DNA of 64,000 bases from Methanosarcina sp. 2.H.T.1A.6 (GCF_000979455.1 NZ_JJOY01000052.1:40001-104000); one strand, 5' to 3'. Counted from the stretch's first letter, positions 19,883 to 29,569 are shown. A program made the numbers and translations. The notes: generated by a model from the sequence alone, not told the origin.

Positions 19883-21112
19883 ATGAAAAATAAGGATAAT
19901 TTATCCTTAACATTTTTGACTTCAGCAGTCCTGGCTTGTTTTTTAATTATCGACTCATCTGCTGCACAGGTATCTAGCGAGCAAAATGCTTCGGATAATG
20001 ACTCGGCGGCCAATAATGAATTTCCGTATCCGCGCGGTATGGTTCCGGCATACGGGATGATGGGATGGGAGACAGGCACTCAGTTTTTAACGGATAACGC
20101 CACGCTTGTCCACCTCGGATGGAGCACTTCTATAACTCCGCAGCAGTTTGTTGACAACGTAAATAGAGGCAAAGAGCTGGGGATTTCAAAATATCTGGTA
20201 GCTACCGGCGGCCCGCAGATGGAGTCTGAAAGCTTCTGGAAAGAAGTCAGGGATCTGGGGGTTACTGATGATGATTTCTATGGGGTGTATTTCCCTGACG
20301 AGGAAGGAGACCCTTCAACGCTTATCGCCATGCGCACGGGTATGAAGAAATATTTCCCCGATGCTGTTGCCGGCGATTATTTAGGGGATATGCAGACCGG
20401 GCCTGATGATGAGGAATTTATTCCGGGGCTGGACGTCTGTTATTTCACCACCTACACTAAATTTCATCCCGAACGCCCGCACGCCTGGGTATATGGGAAT
20501 CTTATTGCCAATGCCCCTGACTGGAAAAATGCAGGAAAAACAATATATGTAACAACAGAAGCATTCGGTCAGGCTCTTGAGGTGAATGATCTGGACCCGG
20601 ACCTTGATACTGAGCAAAAAGTGGCGGCACGTCATGAAAGCCAGATAGTGATGGGAATTTTGGGCGGGGCGCAGGGTGTTTTCTCATATGCTTACAAATA
20701 CGCAGAAGATACTCCAAACTATGCCGGATGGGTCAGCTTTAAGCCGAAATATGAACAGGTCTGGCCCTGGATTATGAACGACAACAGGACACTTCTTACA
20801 ACAAACGTAACCAGCGGCAGGACAAATATAACATCAGATCCGGGCGGCATAATCGATGCAGTTACAGCTTACATATTTACTGATGCAGACGATAGAAAGT
20901 TAGTTGTGTCATCAAGTATGCTTGATTTTACCGAAGCAAACGGCACGGCAAATAATGCAACAATTACCGGCGTGCCAGACGGAACGTATGATGTCTTATG
21001 GGAGAACAGAACCGTGAATGTTACTGATGGAACCATCGAAGATACCTGGCAACCATACGAGTACCACTTTTACCAGTTAGAGGCGAACGATACCAGTATC
21101 GGTACCGTATAA
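19883..21112 (+). CDS. Secreted protein with glycosidase-like barrel, function unknown
   Basis: 409 aa. An N-terminal signal peptide (FLTSAVLACFLIIDSSAAQ) is followed by a Ser/Asn/Asp-rich linker and a globular domain. Segments such as GWETGTQFLTDNATLVHLGW, GISKYLVATGGPQME, DDDFYGVYFPDEEGD and VMGILGGAQGVFSYAYKYA have the alternating strand/helix rhythm and acidic strand ends of a TIM-barrel glycoside hydrolase, but I cannot name the family. The C-terminal about 100 residues look like a beta-sandwich. There are many N-glycosylation sequons (NAT, NVT, NIT, NGT), as in Methanosarcina surface proteins. No membrane anchor is visible. The next gene also encodes a surface protein. Confidence 0.75.
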   Translation: MKNKDNLSLTFLTSAVLACFLIIDSSAAQVSSEQNASDNDSAANNEFPYPRGMVPAYGMMGWETGTQFLTDNATLVHLGWSTSITPQQFVDNVNRGKELGISKYLVATGGPQMESESFWKEVRDLGVTDDDFYGVYFPDEEGDPSTLIAMRTGMKKYFPDAVAGDYLGDMQTGPDDEEFIPGLDVCYFTTYTKFHPERPHAWVYGNLIANAPDWKNAGKTIYVTTEAFGQALEVNDLDPDLDTEQKVAARHESQIVMGILGGAQGVFSYAYKYAEDTPNYAGWVSFKPKYEQVWPWIMNDNRTLLTTNVTSGRTNITSDPGGIIDAVTAYIFTDADDRKLVVSSSMLDFTEANGTANNATITGVPDGTYDVLWENRTVNVTDGTIEDTWQPYEYHFYQLEANDTSIGTV

Positions 21113-21485
21113 GCTCTTACTGTCACCAGATAAGCTCTAAGTGTTACCAGTGGTTCCGGTTTACTGTTACCATCAGTCCGGTTCGGGTTCTTTCACCGGG
21201 GGTCGGCAGGTTACTATCTCTGCTGACTCTTCTATCTTTGCCGACTCTCCTGTCTCTGCTTACTCTCAACTCTTTCGCTTTTTCTTTTTTCCTGTTTAAT
21301 TGAGCAGAAGTTCTGGTAAAACCACTCTACTTTTCCCGGTTTTAGCTTTTAATAACAGATAATTTATCAATCCAATGATTATGCATATATTATATATTTT
21401 ATAATAGCTAAATAAATAATGTGTGCTGCAAAGCCAGGTCAAAAATATGTCTGGCTCTTTTCAATGGCACATGTGGGGATTGGAT

Positions 21486-22682
21486 ATGAAAAATAAAACT
21501 CTAGCGATATTTGTAATTTTTTTTATTTCTGTTGCACTGGTGACAGTTGCATCGGCTGGAACGGAAAATAAGCTCACACAGGATGAGAGGTTAACACTGA
21601 GAACATCAATCTATGGCAACTATGTTTTTTGGACAGAGTGTGCCGGGAATGATGTACATGCTTACGATCTAACTACCGGAAACCGGACAGATATTACAGG
21701 GAATTCGGCAGGAAGTAATCTTAATGCATATGGAGATAAGGTGGTATGGACCTCGGATAGTGAAACTGTTTATATGTATGATATTTCTACAGGCAATGAA
21801 ACCCTTATAGCATCCGGAAGGCGTATTCCTGATATTTACGGGAACTACATAGTCTATACTAATAACTATTATTATGGTGAGGATCACCAAAATGATGGGA
21901 TTTATCTTTACGATCTCAATACTCACAATGAAACCAGGATCGCTGCGGTTTACAGCTTTCCTGCCATATATGGTAAAAAAGTAGTGTGGTCGCAGGAGAA
22001 TAATAACAATACTTATGATATCTACTTATATGATATATCCACTCAACAAACAGGCAAAATAACAACTACAAATATCTCAATACCCGAATCCGAACTCGAT
22101 ATCTACGGAAATATCGTAGTCTGGACAGAATCAGGCAACGTATATATGCATGATATTGCTTCCAACAAAACGACTCAGGTTACCAGTAACGTAAGTGCAT
22201 ATCAGCCTGCAATCTACGCTAACTCAATAGTATATACGGTAGGCGATCCTTATAGTGGTGGCAATAAAGACATCTACATGTATGAGATATCTGCTGCCAG
22301 GACAACCCGCATAACTAACAGTACCCTTGCATTCAGCCCGTCTGTCTATGGTGATAAAATCGTATATGCAGATTGTCGCAATAATCCGGAATTTTGTGAA
22401 GCAAGAGATATTTATCTGTATGATCTCTCAAATACATCGAATAATCTCGCCGCAAATTTCACCGGCAATGTTAGCTCAGGAAATGCACCTTTAAACGTCT
22501 CTTTTACCGACACCGGTACAGGAACACCGGATGAATGGTACTGGGACTTCGAGGATGGAGATATTTCAAACGAACAGGACCCGGTTCATACTTATTTATC
22601 AGCAGGAAACTATACCGTCTGTCTGACAGTAAACAATGCAAACGGTACGGATTCAAAGTTAGCTACAATACATGTAAAATAA
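21486..22682 (+). CDS. Secreted beta-propeller plus PKD surface protein
   Basis: 398 aa from the ATG at 21486 (MKNKTLAIFVIFFISVALVT), chosen because a signal peptide starts there and GGGGA lies about 8 nt upstream; the frame extends to 21423. Residues about 25-310 hold repeats of the TolB/WD40-like surface propeller type (IYGNYVFWTE, AYGDKVVWTS, IYGNYIVYTN, IYGKKVVWSQ, IYGNIVVWTE, VYGDKIVYAD), each followed by a DIYLYDL-like strand. The last 85 residues are a PKD domain (WYWDFEDGDISNEQDPVHTY). Such proteins are typical of the Methanosarcina cell envelope, probably in adhesion. A TATA-like box lies about 21388-21400. Confidence 0.88.
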   Translation: MKNKTLAIFVIFFISVALVTVASAGTENKLTQDERLTLRTSIYGNYVFWTECAGNDVHAYDLTTGNRTDITGNSAGSNLNAYGDKVVWTSDSETVYMYDISTGNETLIASGRRIPDIYGNYIVYTNNYYYGEDHQNDGIYLYDLNTHNETRIAAVYSFPAIYGKKVVWSQENNNNTYDIYLYDISTQQTGKITTTNISIPESELDIYGNIVVWTESGNVYMHDIASNKTTQVTSNVSAYQPAIYANSIVYTVGDPYSGGNKDIYMYEISAARTTRITNSTLAFSPSVYGDKIVYADCRNNPEFCEARDIYLYDLSNTSNNLAANFTGNVSSGNAPLNVSFTDTGTGTPDEWYWDFEDGDISNEQDPVHTYLSAGNYTVCLTVNNANGTDSKLATIHVK

Positions 22683-23215
22683 GTATTATATAAGTGTAAA
22701 AAAAGAATTTCAGCTGTAGAAGTAGTGGAGGAAGCAGTCATAGTAGCATAGTGGGGATGCCTGCGTTTCTTGACAGATGGACAGGTTTACCCCATTAATC
22801 CATTTTTAATGTCTGCCTTTTTTCTATTCTTCTGCCAGTGTTTTTACGGAAAAGGTGGGTTTTTATGGAAAAGGTGGGTTTTTATGGAAAAGGAGTCCTG
22901 CGAACTATAATGAATTCGTTTTCGGGACAAAAAGTATTTTATCTGGAAATGCCCTTTTCAGGACATTCACAATTGTGAAATTAATTAAAAACTAAAAGTC
23001 TCTGGTGCTGGCAAACAGAATAATCAACGGTCAGTACAAACGGTCGGTATATATCCATGCAAAAAGAACATTTACATAATGCATTGATCAAAAGACTTTC
23101 AGGGAGGAGATACCTGCTTTTGCGGTTTTCCTTATATCGCCTCTGACCTTAAATCTCTGACCTTGAAGATATCTGACCTTAAAGGATACAGAAGCGGCAG
23201 CATGGATGAAATGTT
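22683..23215. other. Leader region of the desulfurase-fdhD unit
   Basis: 533 bp. Contains two to three copies of an AAAAGGTGGGTTTTTATGG-like unit at about 22850-22895, then a TATA-like sequence (about 22934-22941) and the operator palindrome at 22966-22979. The remaining 236 bp to the start codon would be a long leader unless a second promoter (GGTATATAT near 23046) is used. Confidence 0.5.
22966..22979 (+). promoter_or_regulatory. Palindromic operator, site A
   Basis: Perfect 14-bp palindrome TTCACAATTGTGAA, about 25-35 bp downstream of a TATA-like sequence. The same motif occurs at four other promoters in the window, all at sulfur or cysteine genes or at the HTH regulator. Confidence 0.75.
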
Positions 23216-24397
23216 ATGAAAATTGAAGATTGCATGGCAGATTTCCAGATACCCCGGCACCTGCATTATATGGATAACGCTGCAACCAGCCTCATCCCCG
23301 AGCCTGTCATAGCTTCCATGAACGAATACGACAGGTATTACCGCGCCAATGTGGGCAGAGGGATGCACAGGCTCACAAGGGTTGCAACGCAGAAGTATCA
23401 GGACGCACATGATTCAGTCAGCGGTTTTATTGGCGGGAAGGAAGGCACAACAGTCTTTACCAGAAACACTACGGAAGCCATCAACATGGTTGCAGCCGGA
23501 CTGGACTGGAAGCCCGGAGACCGGGTAGTTACAACAATTATGGAGCACCACTCTAACCTGCTTCCATGGCTCAGGCTGCGGCAAAAAGGTGTTGAGGTCG
23601 CGGTCGTTTACCCCGGTCGGGAAGGAGTCTTTGATATAGAGGCATTTGATGAGGCAATTACTGCTGACACAAAACTGGTTGCAGTCAACCACGCTTCAAA
23701 TGTGCTCGGTACCGTGCAGCCTGTCCGGGAGATTGCTGCTATCTGCAAAGAGCGGGGGGCCTATTTTCTTGTTGACGGGGCCCAGTCTGTCCCCCATTTT
23801 CCTGTGAATGCTCAGGAAACGGGATGTGATTTCCTTTGTTTTTCCGGGCATAAAATGCTTGGGCCGACAGGCATCGGCGTGCTCTGGATGCGGGAAGCTG
23901 TTATTTCTCCCCTTATGGTAGGGGGAGGCACTGTTGAAGATGTAACCACCAAAGGATATACCTTAACCGGAGGTTATAAGCGATATGAAGCTGGCACGCC
24001 GCATATCTCAGGAGCAATCGGCCTGGCGCGGGCGGTAAAATATCTCGAAAGCCTCGGGATGGATGCTATCTTCAGGCATGAGCAGAAGCTGACTGAGCGT
24101 CTTCTTTCAGGGCTTGCCGGGATAGATAATGTCACAATTTACGGGCCGCAGGACACAAAAAACAGGATAGGGGTTGTCTCTTTTAATGTGGGCAGGGTTC
24201 ACCCTCATGAAATAGCCTATTTGCTTGACGAAAGGGCAGCGGTTCTTGTCCGTTCGGGAGACCATTGCTGTATCCCGTTAATGAGGTATCTCGGGCTCGA
24301 AAACGGAACTGTGAGGGCAAGCCTTTATTTATACAATACTTTAGAAGAAGTTGACCTGCTTATCGAAACAATTGAAGAAATTGCACGTGTGGTGTAA
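23216..24397 (+). CDS. SufS-like cysteine desulfurase (class V aminotransferase)
   Basis: 393 aa. PLP enzyme expected to release sulfur from cysteine as an enzyme persulfide. Visible motifs: N-terminal YMDNAATSLIPEPV, EHHSNLLPW, VDGAQSVPHFPV, the PLP Lys in SGHKMLGPTGIGVLW, and the reactive Cys in RSGDHCCIPLM (C351 or C352), the class II (SufS/CsdA) form rather than the loop of IscS. The gene is followed after 16 bp by fdhD, which needs a sulfur donor, so this desulfurase is probably its dedicated partner. No SufBC or SufE is nearby. It carries operator site A upstream. A different, class I desulfurase is at 30546-31730. Confidence 0.88.
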   Translation: MKIEDCMADFQIPRHLHYMDNAATSLIPEPVIASMNEYDRYYRANVGRGMHRLTRVATQKYQDAHDSVSGFIGGKEGTTVFTRNTTEAINMVAAGLDWKPGDRVVTTIMEHHSNLLPWLRLRQKGVEVAVVYPGREGVFDIEAFDEAITADTKLVAVNHASNVLGTVQPVREIAAICKERGAYFLVDGAQSVPHFPVNAQETGCDFLCFSGHKMLGPTGIGVLWMREAVISPLMVGGGTVEDVTTKGYTLTGGYKRYEAGTPHISGAIGLARAVKYLESLGMDAIFRHEQKLTERLLSGLAGIDNVTIYGPQDTKNRIGVVSFNVGRVHPHEIAYLLDERAAVLVRSGDHCCIPLMRYLGLENGTVRASLYLYNTLEEVDLLIETIEEIARVV

Positions 24398-24413
24398 GGA
24401 GTCGGGTATAAGG

Positions 24414-25202
24414 ATGTACAGCACTGTTCCCTGTATAAAATATGATGACGGAGCAATGGTCCCGTCATCGCATGACGTTGTAATGGAAGCGCCTCTTGCA
24501 GTTTTTGTCAACGGGCGCCACGCTCTGACCGCAATGATAAGCCCGGCGATGCTTGAAGAGTTTGTAACAGGGTTTTTATACACAGAAAAGATTATCCGCA
24601 AACCCGAGGATATCGAATCGTTGCGCATAGAAGAAAAAATAAATGAAAAAGGTGCCGGTACCATGAGTGCCAGCGTACTGACAAAAGATCCGTTTTCGAT
24701 CATGCTTTCAGGCAAAACAGTTCTTTCGGGATGCGGAGGAGATGCTTCATACCTGGACGCTGACAGGCTTCCGAAAATACAATCGGATATGGTCATTGAT
24801 GTTTCAACTATAAAGGACATAATGAAAGAAACGCTGGTTTCGGACCTTCACACCAGAACAGGTGGCATACATATTGTAGGGCTTTTCGGGCCGGACAGAA
24901 AAATCTGCGTAATGGAAGATATCGGCAGGCACAACGCTCTTGACAAGGCAATAGGTTATGGGCTGAAACACGGTGTGGACTTTTCCCAGACAATCGTAGC
25001 ATGCTCGGGAAGGCTTTCCTCCGAGATGGCAAGGAAATGTCTTATGGCTAATATACCTGTTATCGTATCCAGAGGCGCAACCACCACACTTGCCATAAGT
25101 ATGGGAGAGCGAGCAGGTCTTACTATAATTGGCTTTGTCCGGAGCCATAAAATGAACATCTATACAGGTACGGAAAGGATCAAAAATCAAGAGCTTTCTT
25201 AA
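24414..25202 (+). CDS. fdhD: FdhD-family sulfurtransferase
   Basis: 262 aa from the ATG at 24414 (MYSTVPCIKYDDGAM), with GGAG of the preceding gene's end about 10 nt upstream; the frame extends to 24351 inside the desulfurase gene. FdhD moves sulfur from a desulfurase to the Mo/W-pterin cofactor of formate dehydrogenase-type enzymes. Motifs: EAPLAVFVNG, EFVTGFLYTE, VLSGCGGDAS, DLHTRTGGIHI, EDIGRHNALDK, CSGRLSSEMARK, SRGATTTLAI. The E. coli protein has a Cys-x-x-Cys loop; here only the first Cys (GCGG) is kept. No formate dehydrogenase gene is in the window; formylmethanofuran dehydrogenase, which is related, is a possible client. Confidence 0.9.
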   Translation: MYSTVPCIKYDDGAMVPSSHDVVMEAPLAVFVNGRHALTAMISPAMLEEFVTGFLYTEKIIRKPEDIESLRIEEKINEKGAGTMSASVLTKDPFSIMLSGKTVLSGCGGDASYLDADRLPKIQSDMVIDVSTIKDIMKETLVSDLHTRTGGIHIVGLFGPDRKICVMEDIGRHNALDKAIGYGLKHGVDFSQTIVACSGRLSSEMARKCLMANIPVIVSRGATTTLAISMGERAGLTIIGFVRSHKMNIYTGTERIKNQELS

Positions 25203-25263
25203 TTACAGGCCCTTAATGCTTAACTACGGGTCCTGACCATTATCTACACACATATCCTGCTAA

Positions 25264-25317
25264 TGCTTACAAACCACGTACAATTAAAACTGCTTACAAA
25301 CCACATACAATTTAAAA
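25264..25317 (+). repeat. Two 27-bp direct repeats upstream of thiM
   Basis: GCTTACAAACCACGTACAAT and a near-identical second unit stand in tandem, ending about 20 bp before the thiM start. They could be regulator sites or slippage. I looked for a TPP riboswitch fold and saw none. Confidence 0.6.
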
Positions 25318-25336
25318 CGTCTATTGAGGAATACTG

Positions 25337-26122
25337 ATGAATGAGCCACTAAAAACAATAAGGGAAACAAAACCCCTGATTCATCACATCACGAACTGGG
25401 TAACTATTTACGACTGCGCAAATATGACAAGAGCTTTTGGTGCGCTCCCTGTAATGGCGCATGCTCCTGAAGAATGTGCTGACATGACAAAGATCTCGTC
25501 GGCTCTTGTGCTGAATATCGGAACCCTGACATCCGAAATCATAGATTCCATGCTGCTCTCAGCTGCCGCTGCAAACGAAAAGAAAATCCCGGTGGTACTT
25601 GATGCAGTCGGCGTTGGAGCTACGAAATTCAGGGATGAAATGGCTGCAAAAATCCTTGGTTTGGTCCACATTGACATCATCAAAGGCAATTACTCAGAAA
25701 TTGCAAAACTGGCAGGCGAAAAAGCTGAAACAAAAGGCGTAGAAGCAACCGCAATTAATGCCGATCCCGAAAAAGTTGCAAAAGCATTCGCAAAAGCAGA
25801 ATCCTGCATCGTAGTAATGACAGGAAAAGAAGACATAATAAGTGACGGAAATAAGACATTTATTGTGAAGAACGGGCATGAACTAATGGGGTCAATTGTC
25901 GGGACCGGCTGCATGGCTGCTTCAATAATCGGCTCATTTGCTTCAGTCAATCCGGATTATTGTGATGCCGCCAAAGATGCTTTATGCTACTTTGGAGTTG
26001 CAGGAGAACTTGCAGCTGAAAAGTCAAGCGGGCCCGGAAGTTTTAAGGTTCACCTGTATGACGAAGTGTTCAACCTGTCAGATGAGAAAGTAAAGGACAT
26101 GATGAAAGTCGAAGAAAAATGA
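25337..26122 (+). CDS. thiM: Hydroxyethylthiazole kinase
   Basis: 261 aa, normal length. Phosphorylates the thiazole alcohol for thiamine salvage. Motifs of the ribokinase-like ThiM family: [15 protein letters not shown] at the N-terminus, substrate loop [39 protein letters not shown], and the C-terminal anion hole/catalytic Cys segment [14 protein letters not shown]. Start ATG 25337 follows GAGGAAT. Together with thiE (315 bp further on) it supplies thiamine phosphate from salvaged precursors. It follows fdhD after a 134-bp spacer with direct repeats. Confidence 0.94.
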   Translation: MNEPLKTIRETKPLIHHITNWVTIYDCANMTRAFGALPVMAHAPEECADMTKISSALVLNIGTLTSEIIDSMLLSAAAANEKKIPVVLDAVGVGATKFRDEMAAKILGLVHIDIIKGNYSEIAKLAGEKAETKGVEATAINADPEKVAKAFAKAESCIVVMTGKEDIISDGNKTFIVKNGHELMGSIVGTGCMAASIIGSFASVNPDYCDAAKDALCYFGVAGELAAEKSSGPGSFKVHLYDEVFNLSDEKVKDMMKVEEK

Positions 26123-26436
26123 ATCCGAAAAAGGGGACTTTCCGGCGGTTTGCTTAATTGGTCTGGATACTGTTCCGGGGTGCTCTGCCAGTGCACCCTT
26201 GCTAGTACACCTTGCCATGCCATCCCGAATGGCATCTTCCAATCATCTCTGTCCCGCGCCCAGGCGACCGGGCCGCCGCCTTTGAAGAAACGAATATCTA
26301 AATATCAGGCACAGAAAAACCGATTATCACAATATCAACAATTTACAAGCTGGCTACCTTATTATTAGTATAATTATTATAACCAGCTGGATTCTAATTA
26401 TTTTTAAAACACGTATGCTGAATGGGTTGAAGCATT
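26123..26436. other. Intergenic spacer between thiM and thiE
   Basis: 314 bp. AT-rich near the end (26360-26405), where the thiE promoter probably lies; a GC-rich patch at 26245-26285 is unexplained. No gene is seen. Confidence 0.4.
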
Positions 26437-27135
26437 ATGGACCAGGAAAATTCCACTCAAACAAATTTCAATCAGACACATTTCAACCAGAAAATTTCCC
26501 TATTAAAAGAGATTGACTTTTACCTTGTAACAGACTCCGGACTCTCAAAGAAAGGGACTTTATCCGATGTAAAGGAAGCAGTTGAAGCAGGCTGTAAGAT
26601 TATCCAGTACCGGGAGAAAAACAAGAGTACAAAAGAGATGGTCAACGAAGCATCCGAAATCAAAAGAATATGCGGTGAGAGGGCAATCTTTCTTGTAAAT
26701 GACAGAATTGACGTTGCTCTGGCAGTTGATGCGGATGGCGTTCACATCGGCCAGGACGACATGCAAATTGAAACCGCAAGAAAGCTTCTGGGCGCAGATA
26801 AGATAATCGGCCTTACTGTCCACAACGTTGAGGAAGCAATCGAAGCAGAAAAAAGTAGCGCTGATTATTTAGGCCTGGGATCCATATTCGATACTTCCAC
26901 TAAAAAAGATGCAGGAAAGGGAATTGGTCCTGCCAGAATAAGAGAAGTTAAAAATGCGATAAAAATCCCGGTAGCTGCTATTGGGGGAATAAATAAAGAA
27001 AACTGCAAAATTGTAGTTGAAAATGGAGCTGACAGCCTTGTTGCAATTTCTGCAGTCGTTTGCAGCGACGATGTGAAAAGGGAAACCGAATATTTCATAG
27101 ATATAATTCAAAAAATGAAAAACAGAAGCGTATAA
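26437..27135 (+). CDS. thiE: Thiamine-phosphate synthase
   Basis: 232 aa. Joins hydroxymethylpyrimidine diphosphate and thiazole phosphate. The (beta/alpha)8 barrel motifs are present: [91 protein letters not shown] and VAISAVV. The first 20 residues (Asn/Gln/Thr-rich, three NQT/NFN-type units) are an extra extension before the barrel. It is a partner of thiM upstream and convergent with the cysE-DUF59 gene. Confidence 0.94.
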   Translation: MDQENSTQTNFNQTHFNQKISLLKEIDFYLVTDSGLSKKGTLSDVKEAVEAGCKIIQYREKNKSTKEMVNEASEIKRICGERAIFLVNDRIDVALAVDADGVHIGQDDMQIETARKLLGADKIIGLTVHNVEEAIEAEKSSADYLGLGSIFDTSTKKDAGKGIGPARIREVKNAIKIPVAAIGGINKENCKIVVENGADSLVAISAVVCSDDVKRETEYFIDIIQKMKNRSV

Positions 27136-27241
27136 GTGCACTTTTCAGGCCGGACTTAATTCTGTCCTGATTACATCCTCACAGACTTTTTATGGCACTT
27201 TTCCTTTCTTGCTTTTCCTTTCTCTTTTTACGCTTTTTTGG

Positions 27242-27280
27242 GAAAGACCGCTCTCCTGCGTCGAGCGTAACAGGAACGAC
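27242..27280 (-). repeat. 39-bp dispersed hairpin element, copy 1
   Basis: Nearly the same 39 bp recur at 38196-38234 and 55618-55656 (those two in opposite orientation to this one). The core CGCTC-(9 nt)-GAGCG can form a stem-loop. This copy lies between the convergent thiE and cysE genes. Confidence 0.8.
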
Positions 27281-27353
27281 CCGGTATGGCAAATACGGTT
27301 GTACGGTCGAAAGATTTGTAATTTAGTCCTCTTAAAACTTCATGGTACAGGGC

Positions 27354-28325
27354 TTAATGGAATGCCTTTCTGTTGACCTGCCCCCATTTCCAGGGCTCGT
27401 CAAGAATATTGACAGTAACCTTTTCTATCCCGTTGACACTCAGAACTTTTCGCCTGACCTGGTCCTTAAGGTATTCGATCATGGGACAGGCACTTGTTGT
27501 CAATACAAGGTTTACGTTCACACTTGTTCCCTCCACGATAACTTCCTTGACCAGGCCAAGGTTGACGATATCTATTCCAACCTCAGGGTCGATCACGTCT
27601 TTTAGCAGGGAATAAATTTGCTCATCTTCGTTGAGCACGGTTTTTTGCGAGGTTATTGCAGATATGGGCGCGGATATGGGTGAAGATTCCCCATGAATTT
27701 GAAACCGTTCTTCTAACCTGCTTAACCGGTCAAGCATCTGGCTTACCACAGTAAGCACAGGGTCCGACAACTTATCGTGATTCAGCTGCCCCACGAGCCC
27801 GGAGGATTGCGGCCCTGCAATCCTGGCAGGAACGCCCACCACGGTAGCTTCGGCTGGGACTGACCGGATCACAACCGAACCCGCGCCTACTTTAGCACCT
27901 TTTCCAATAGTAATTGGCCCGAGCACGATTGAACCTGAACCCAGAACCACCTCATTTTCAACAGTAGGATGGCGTTTTGTCCTTTCCAGGGCTGTCCCTC
28001 CCAGCACAACTCCCATGTATATGAGAACGTCATCACCTACTTCAGCAGTTTCTCCGATTACAACTCCGGACCCGTGGTCAATGAATACCCGCTTCCCGAG
28101 CTTTGCTCCGGGATGGATCTCAATGCCTGTGAGCATCCTTGAGATATGAGATGTCAACCGGGCAAGGAAATAGAAGTGTTTGTTCCAGAGAGAGTGCGCT
28201 ACCCGGTGCATCCAGATAGCGTGCAGCCCCGGATAGCAGCAGAGTACCTCAAGCCTGGATCTTGCGGCCGGGTCTTTTTCAAAAACTGTCCTGATATCTT
28301 CTCTGATATCTTCCCAGATTCCCAT
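27354..28325 (-). CDS. cysE: Serine O-acetyltransferase fused to a DUF59/MIP18 domain
   Basis: 323 aa. Residues about 1-190 are serine acetyltransferase, making O-acetylserine from serine and acetyl-CoA: helical N-terminus, then hexapeptide repeats (IEIHPGAKLGKRVFIDHGSG, GVVLGGTALERTKRHP, VGAGSVVIRSVPAEATVVG). After a Ser/Pro/Ile-rich linker, residues about 228-323 form a DUF59 (MIP18/SufT/PaaD-like) domain: DPEVGIDIVNLGLV, VLTTSACPMIEYLKDQV, VNILDEPWKWGQ. DUF59 proteins act in Fe-S cluster maturation, so the fusion links cysteine synthesis to Fe-S assembly. It is the second gene after cysK (167-bp spacer with tandem repeats) and its product should feed cysK. Confidence 0.92.
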   Translation of the reverse strand: MGIWEDIREDIRTVFEKDPAARSRLEVLCCYPGLHAIWMHRVAHSLWNKHFYFLARLTSHISRMLTGIEIHPGAKLGKRVFIDHGSGVVIGETAEVGDDVLIYMGVVLGGTALERTKRHPTVENEVVLGSGSIVLGPITIGKGAKVGAGSVVIRSVPAEATVVGVPARIAGPQSSGLVGQLNHDKLSDPVLTVVSQMLDRLSRLEERFQIHGESSPISAPISAITSQKTVLNEDEQIYSLLKDVIDPEVGIDIVNLGLVKEVIVEGTSVNVNLVLTTSACPMIEYLKDQVRRKVLSVNGIEKVTVNILDEPWKWGQVNRKAFH

Positions 28326-28371
28326 TGAAATCTTCCAGCATTAATTGTCAAATAAATTAGTTAAAATTGTC

Positions 28372-28500
28372 AAAAAGATCAATCAAAAAGATCAATCAAA
28401 AAGATCAATCAAAATTGTCAAATGGATCAGTCATAATTGTCAAATGGCTCAGTCATAATTGTCAAATGGATCAATCATAATTGTCAAATGGATCAGTCAA
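28372..28500. repeat. Two adjoining tandem repeats between cysK and cysE
   Basis: First about three copies of a 13-bp unit (AAAAAGATCAATC), then about four copies of a 22-bp unit (ATAATTGTCAAATGGATCAG plus TC). The last unit overlaps the cysK stop codon. The AATTGTCA core is not the operator motif (ATTGTGA). Confidence 0.85.
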
Positions 28501-29419
28501 ATAAATCGGTGCTCAGATAACGCTCCCCTGTGTCCGGCAGGATAACAACAATCATTTTCCCGCTCATTTCCTTCCTGGATGCTACCTGCAGGGCTGCGTA
28601 TACAGCTGCCCCTGAAGATATCCCTGCAAGGATACCTTCTTCCTTAGCCAGCCTTCTCGCTGTGGCAGTGGCATCATCTGCAGTTACCCTGACAATTTCA
28701 TCGACAAGGTCAAGCCGGAGTACATCCGGAATGAAACCTGCACCTATTCCCTGGATCCTGTGCGGGCCTGGCTTTCCGCCGCTTAGTACGGGAGATTCGG
28801 CAGGTTCGACAGCAACCGCCTTGAAAGCAGGGTTCCTTTTTTTGAGAACACTGGCAATCCCTGTGATTGTCCCTCCTGTTCCCACGCCTGCTACAATCAC
28901 ATCCGCTTTTCCATCCGTATCTCGCCATATTTCCTCGGCAGTTGTCCTGCGGTGGACTTCAGGATTTGCAGGGTTCTGGAATTGCTGGGGTATATAGTAA
29001 AGAGCAGGATCTTCTGCAGCCATCTGTTCTGCTTTGTTGACCGCCCCTTTCATCCCTTCAGGCCCGGGGGTCAGGAAAAGCTCTGCTCCCAGGGCCTTCA
29101 GCAGTTTTCTTCGTTCTACAGTCATTGTCTCAGGCATGACAAGGATGAGCTTATAGCCGCGGGCAGCGCATACACCTGCAAGAGCAATGCCGGTGTTGCC
29201 ACTGGTAGCTTCAACAATGGTGGTACCCTCTTTGATTTTCCCCTCACATTCGGCTTCTTCGATCATTGCCAATCCGATTCTGTCCTTTACACTTCCCATC
29301 GGGTTAAAGGACTCCATTTTTACCACCACATCCGCATGAAGACCTTTAGTAATGTGATTTAACCGAACAAGCGGCGTGTTACCGATTGTCCGGGTTATGT
29401 CTGAGTATATTCGCTCCAT
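28493..29419 (-). CDS. cysK: O-acetylserine sulfhydrylase (cysteine synthase)
   Basis: 308 aa from the ATG at 29419 ([20 protein letters not shown]), with AGGCGG 5-6 nt upstream. The frame extends to 29536, but that extension reaches the predicted transcription start and has no family match. PLP Lys in [17 protein letters not shown], substrate loop [11 protein letters not shown], phosphate loop [10 protein letters not shown] and [12 protein letters not shown] are all present. It makes cysteine from O-acetylserine and sulfide. First gene of the cysK-cysE unit, with operator site B at the promoter. Bacterial-type cysteine synthesis beside the tRNA-dependent route fits Methanosarcina. Confidence 0.95.
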   Translation of the reverse strand: MERIYSDITRTIGNTPLVRLNHITKGLHADVVVKMESFNPMGSVKDRIGLAMIEEAECEGKIKEGTTIVEATSGNTGIALAGVCAARGYKLILVMPETMTVERRKLLKALGAELFLTPGPEGMKGAVNKAEQMAAEDPALYYIPQQFQNPANPEVHRRTTAEEIWRDTDGKADVIVAGVGTGGTITGIASVLKKRNPAFKAVAVEPAESPVLSGGKPGPHRIQGIGAGFIPDVLRLDLVDEIVRVTADDATATARRLAKEEGILAGISSGAAVYAALQVASRKEMSGKMIVVILPDTGERYLSTDLFD

Positions 29420-29531
29420 ATTATCCGCCTTTTTCTGCAGTTTTTTTCCTGAAACTTGCCGTTCTCCATAGTTCATACCGGCTTGAATTGGACCCTCAAT
29501 CATACGCTGTAATAAGGAGTATGCAGAGAGA

Positions 29532-29569
29532 TTCACAATTGTGAACTACGTGTGGTCTTAAATATAAAG
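29532..29569 (-). promoter_or_regulatory. cysK promoter with operator site B
   Basis: On the minus strand a TATA box (CTTTATATTTA, 29561-29569) is followed 20-30 bp downstream by a perfect palindrome TTCACAATTGTGAA (29532-29545), at the expected transcription start. This is the geometry of a repressor site. Confidence 0.75.

Noticed and set aside
25203-25336. TPP riboswitch ahead of thiM
   Set aside because: No conserved TPP-binding core (CUGAGA) or matching helices could be found; only 27-bp direct repeats are present.
28411-28500. AATTGTCA repeats as more operator copies
   Set aside because: The repeated core is AATTGTCA within a 22-bp minisatellite; it lacks the TCACAATTGTGA symmetry and lies between genes, not at a promoter.
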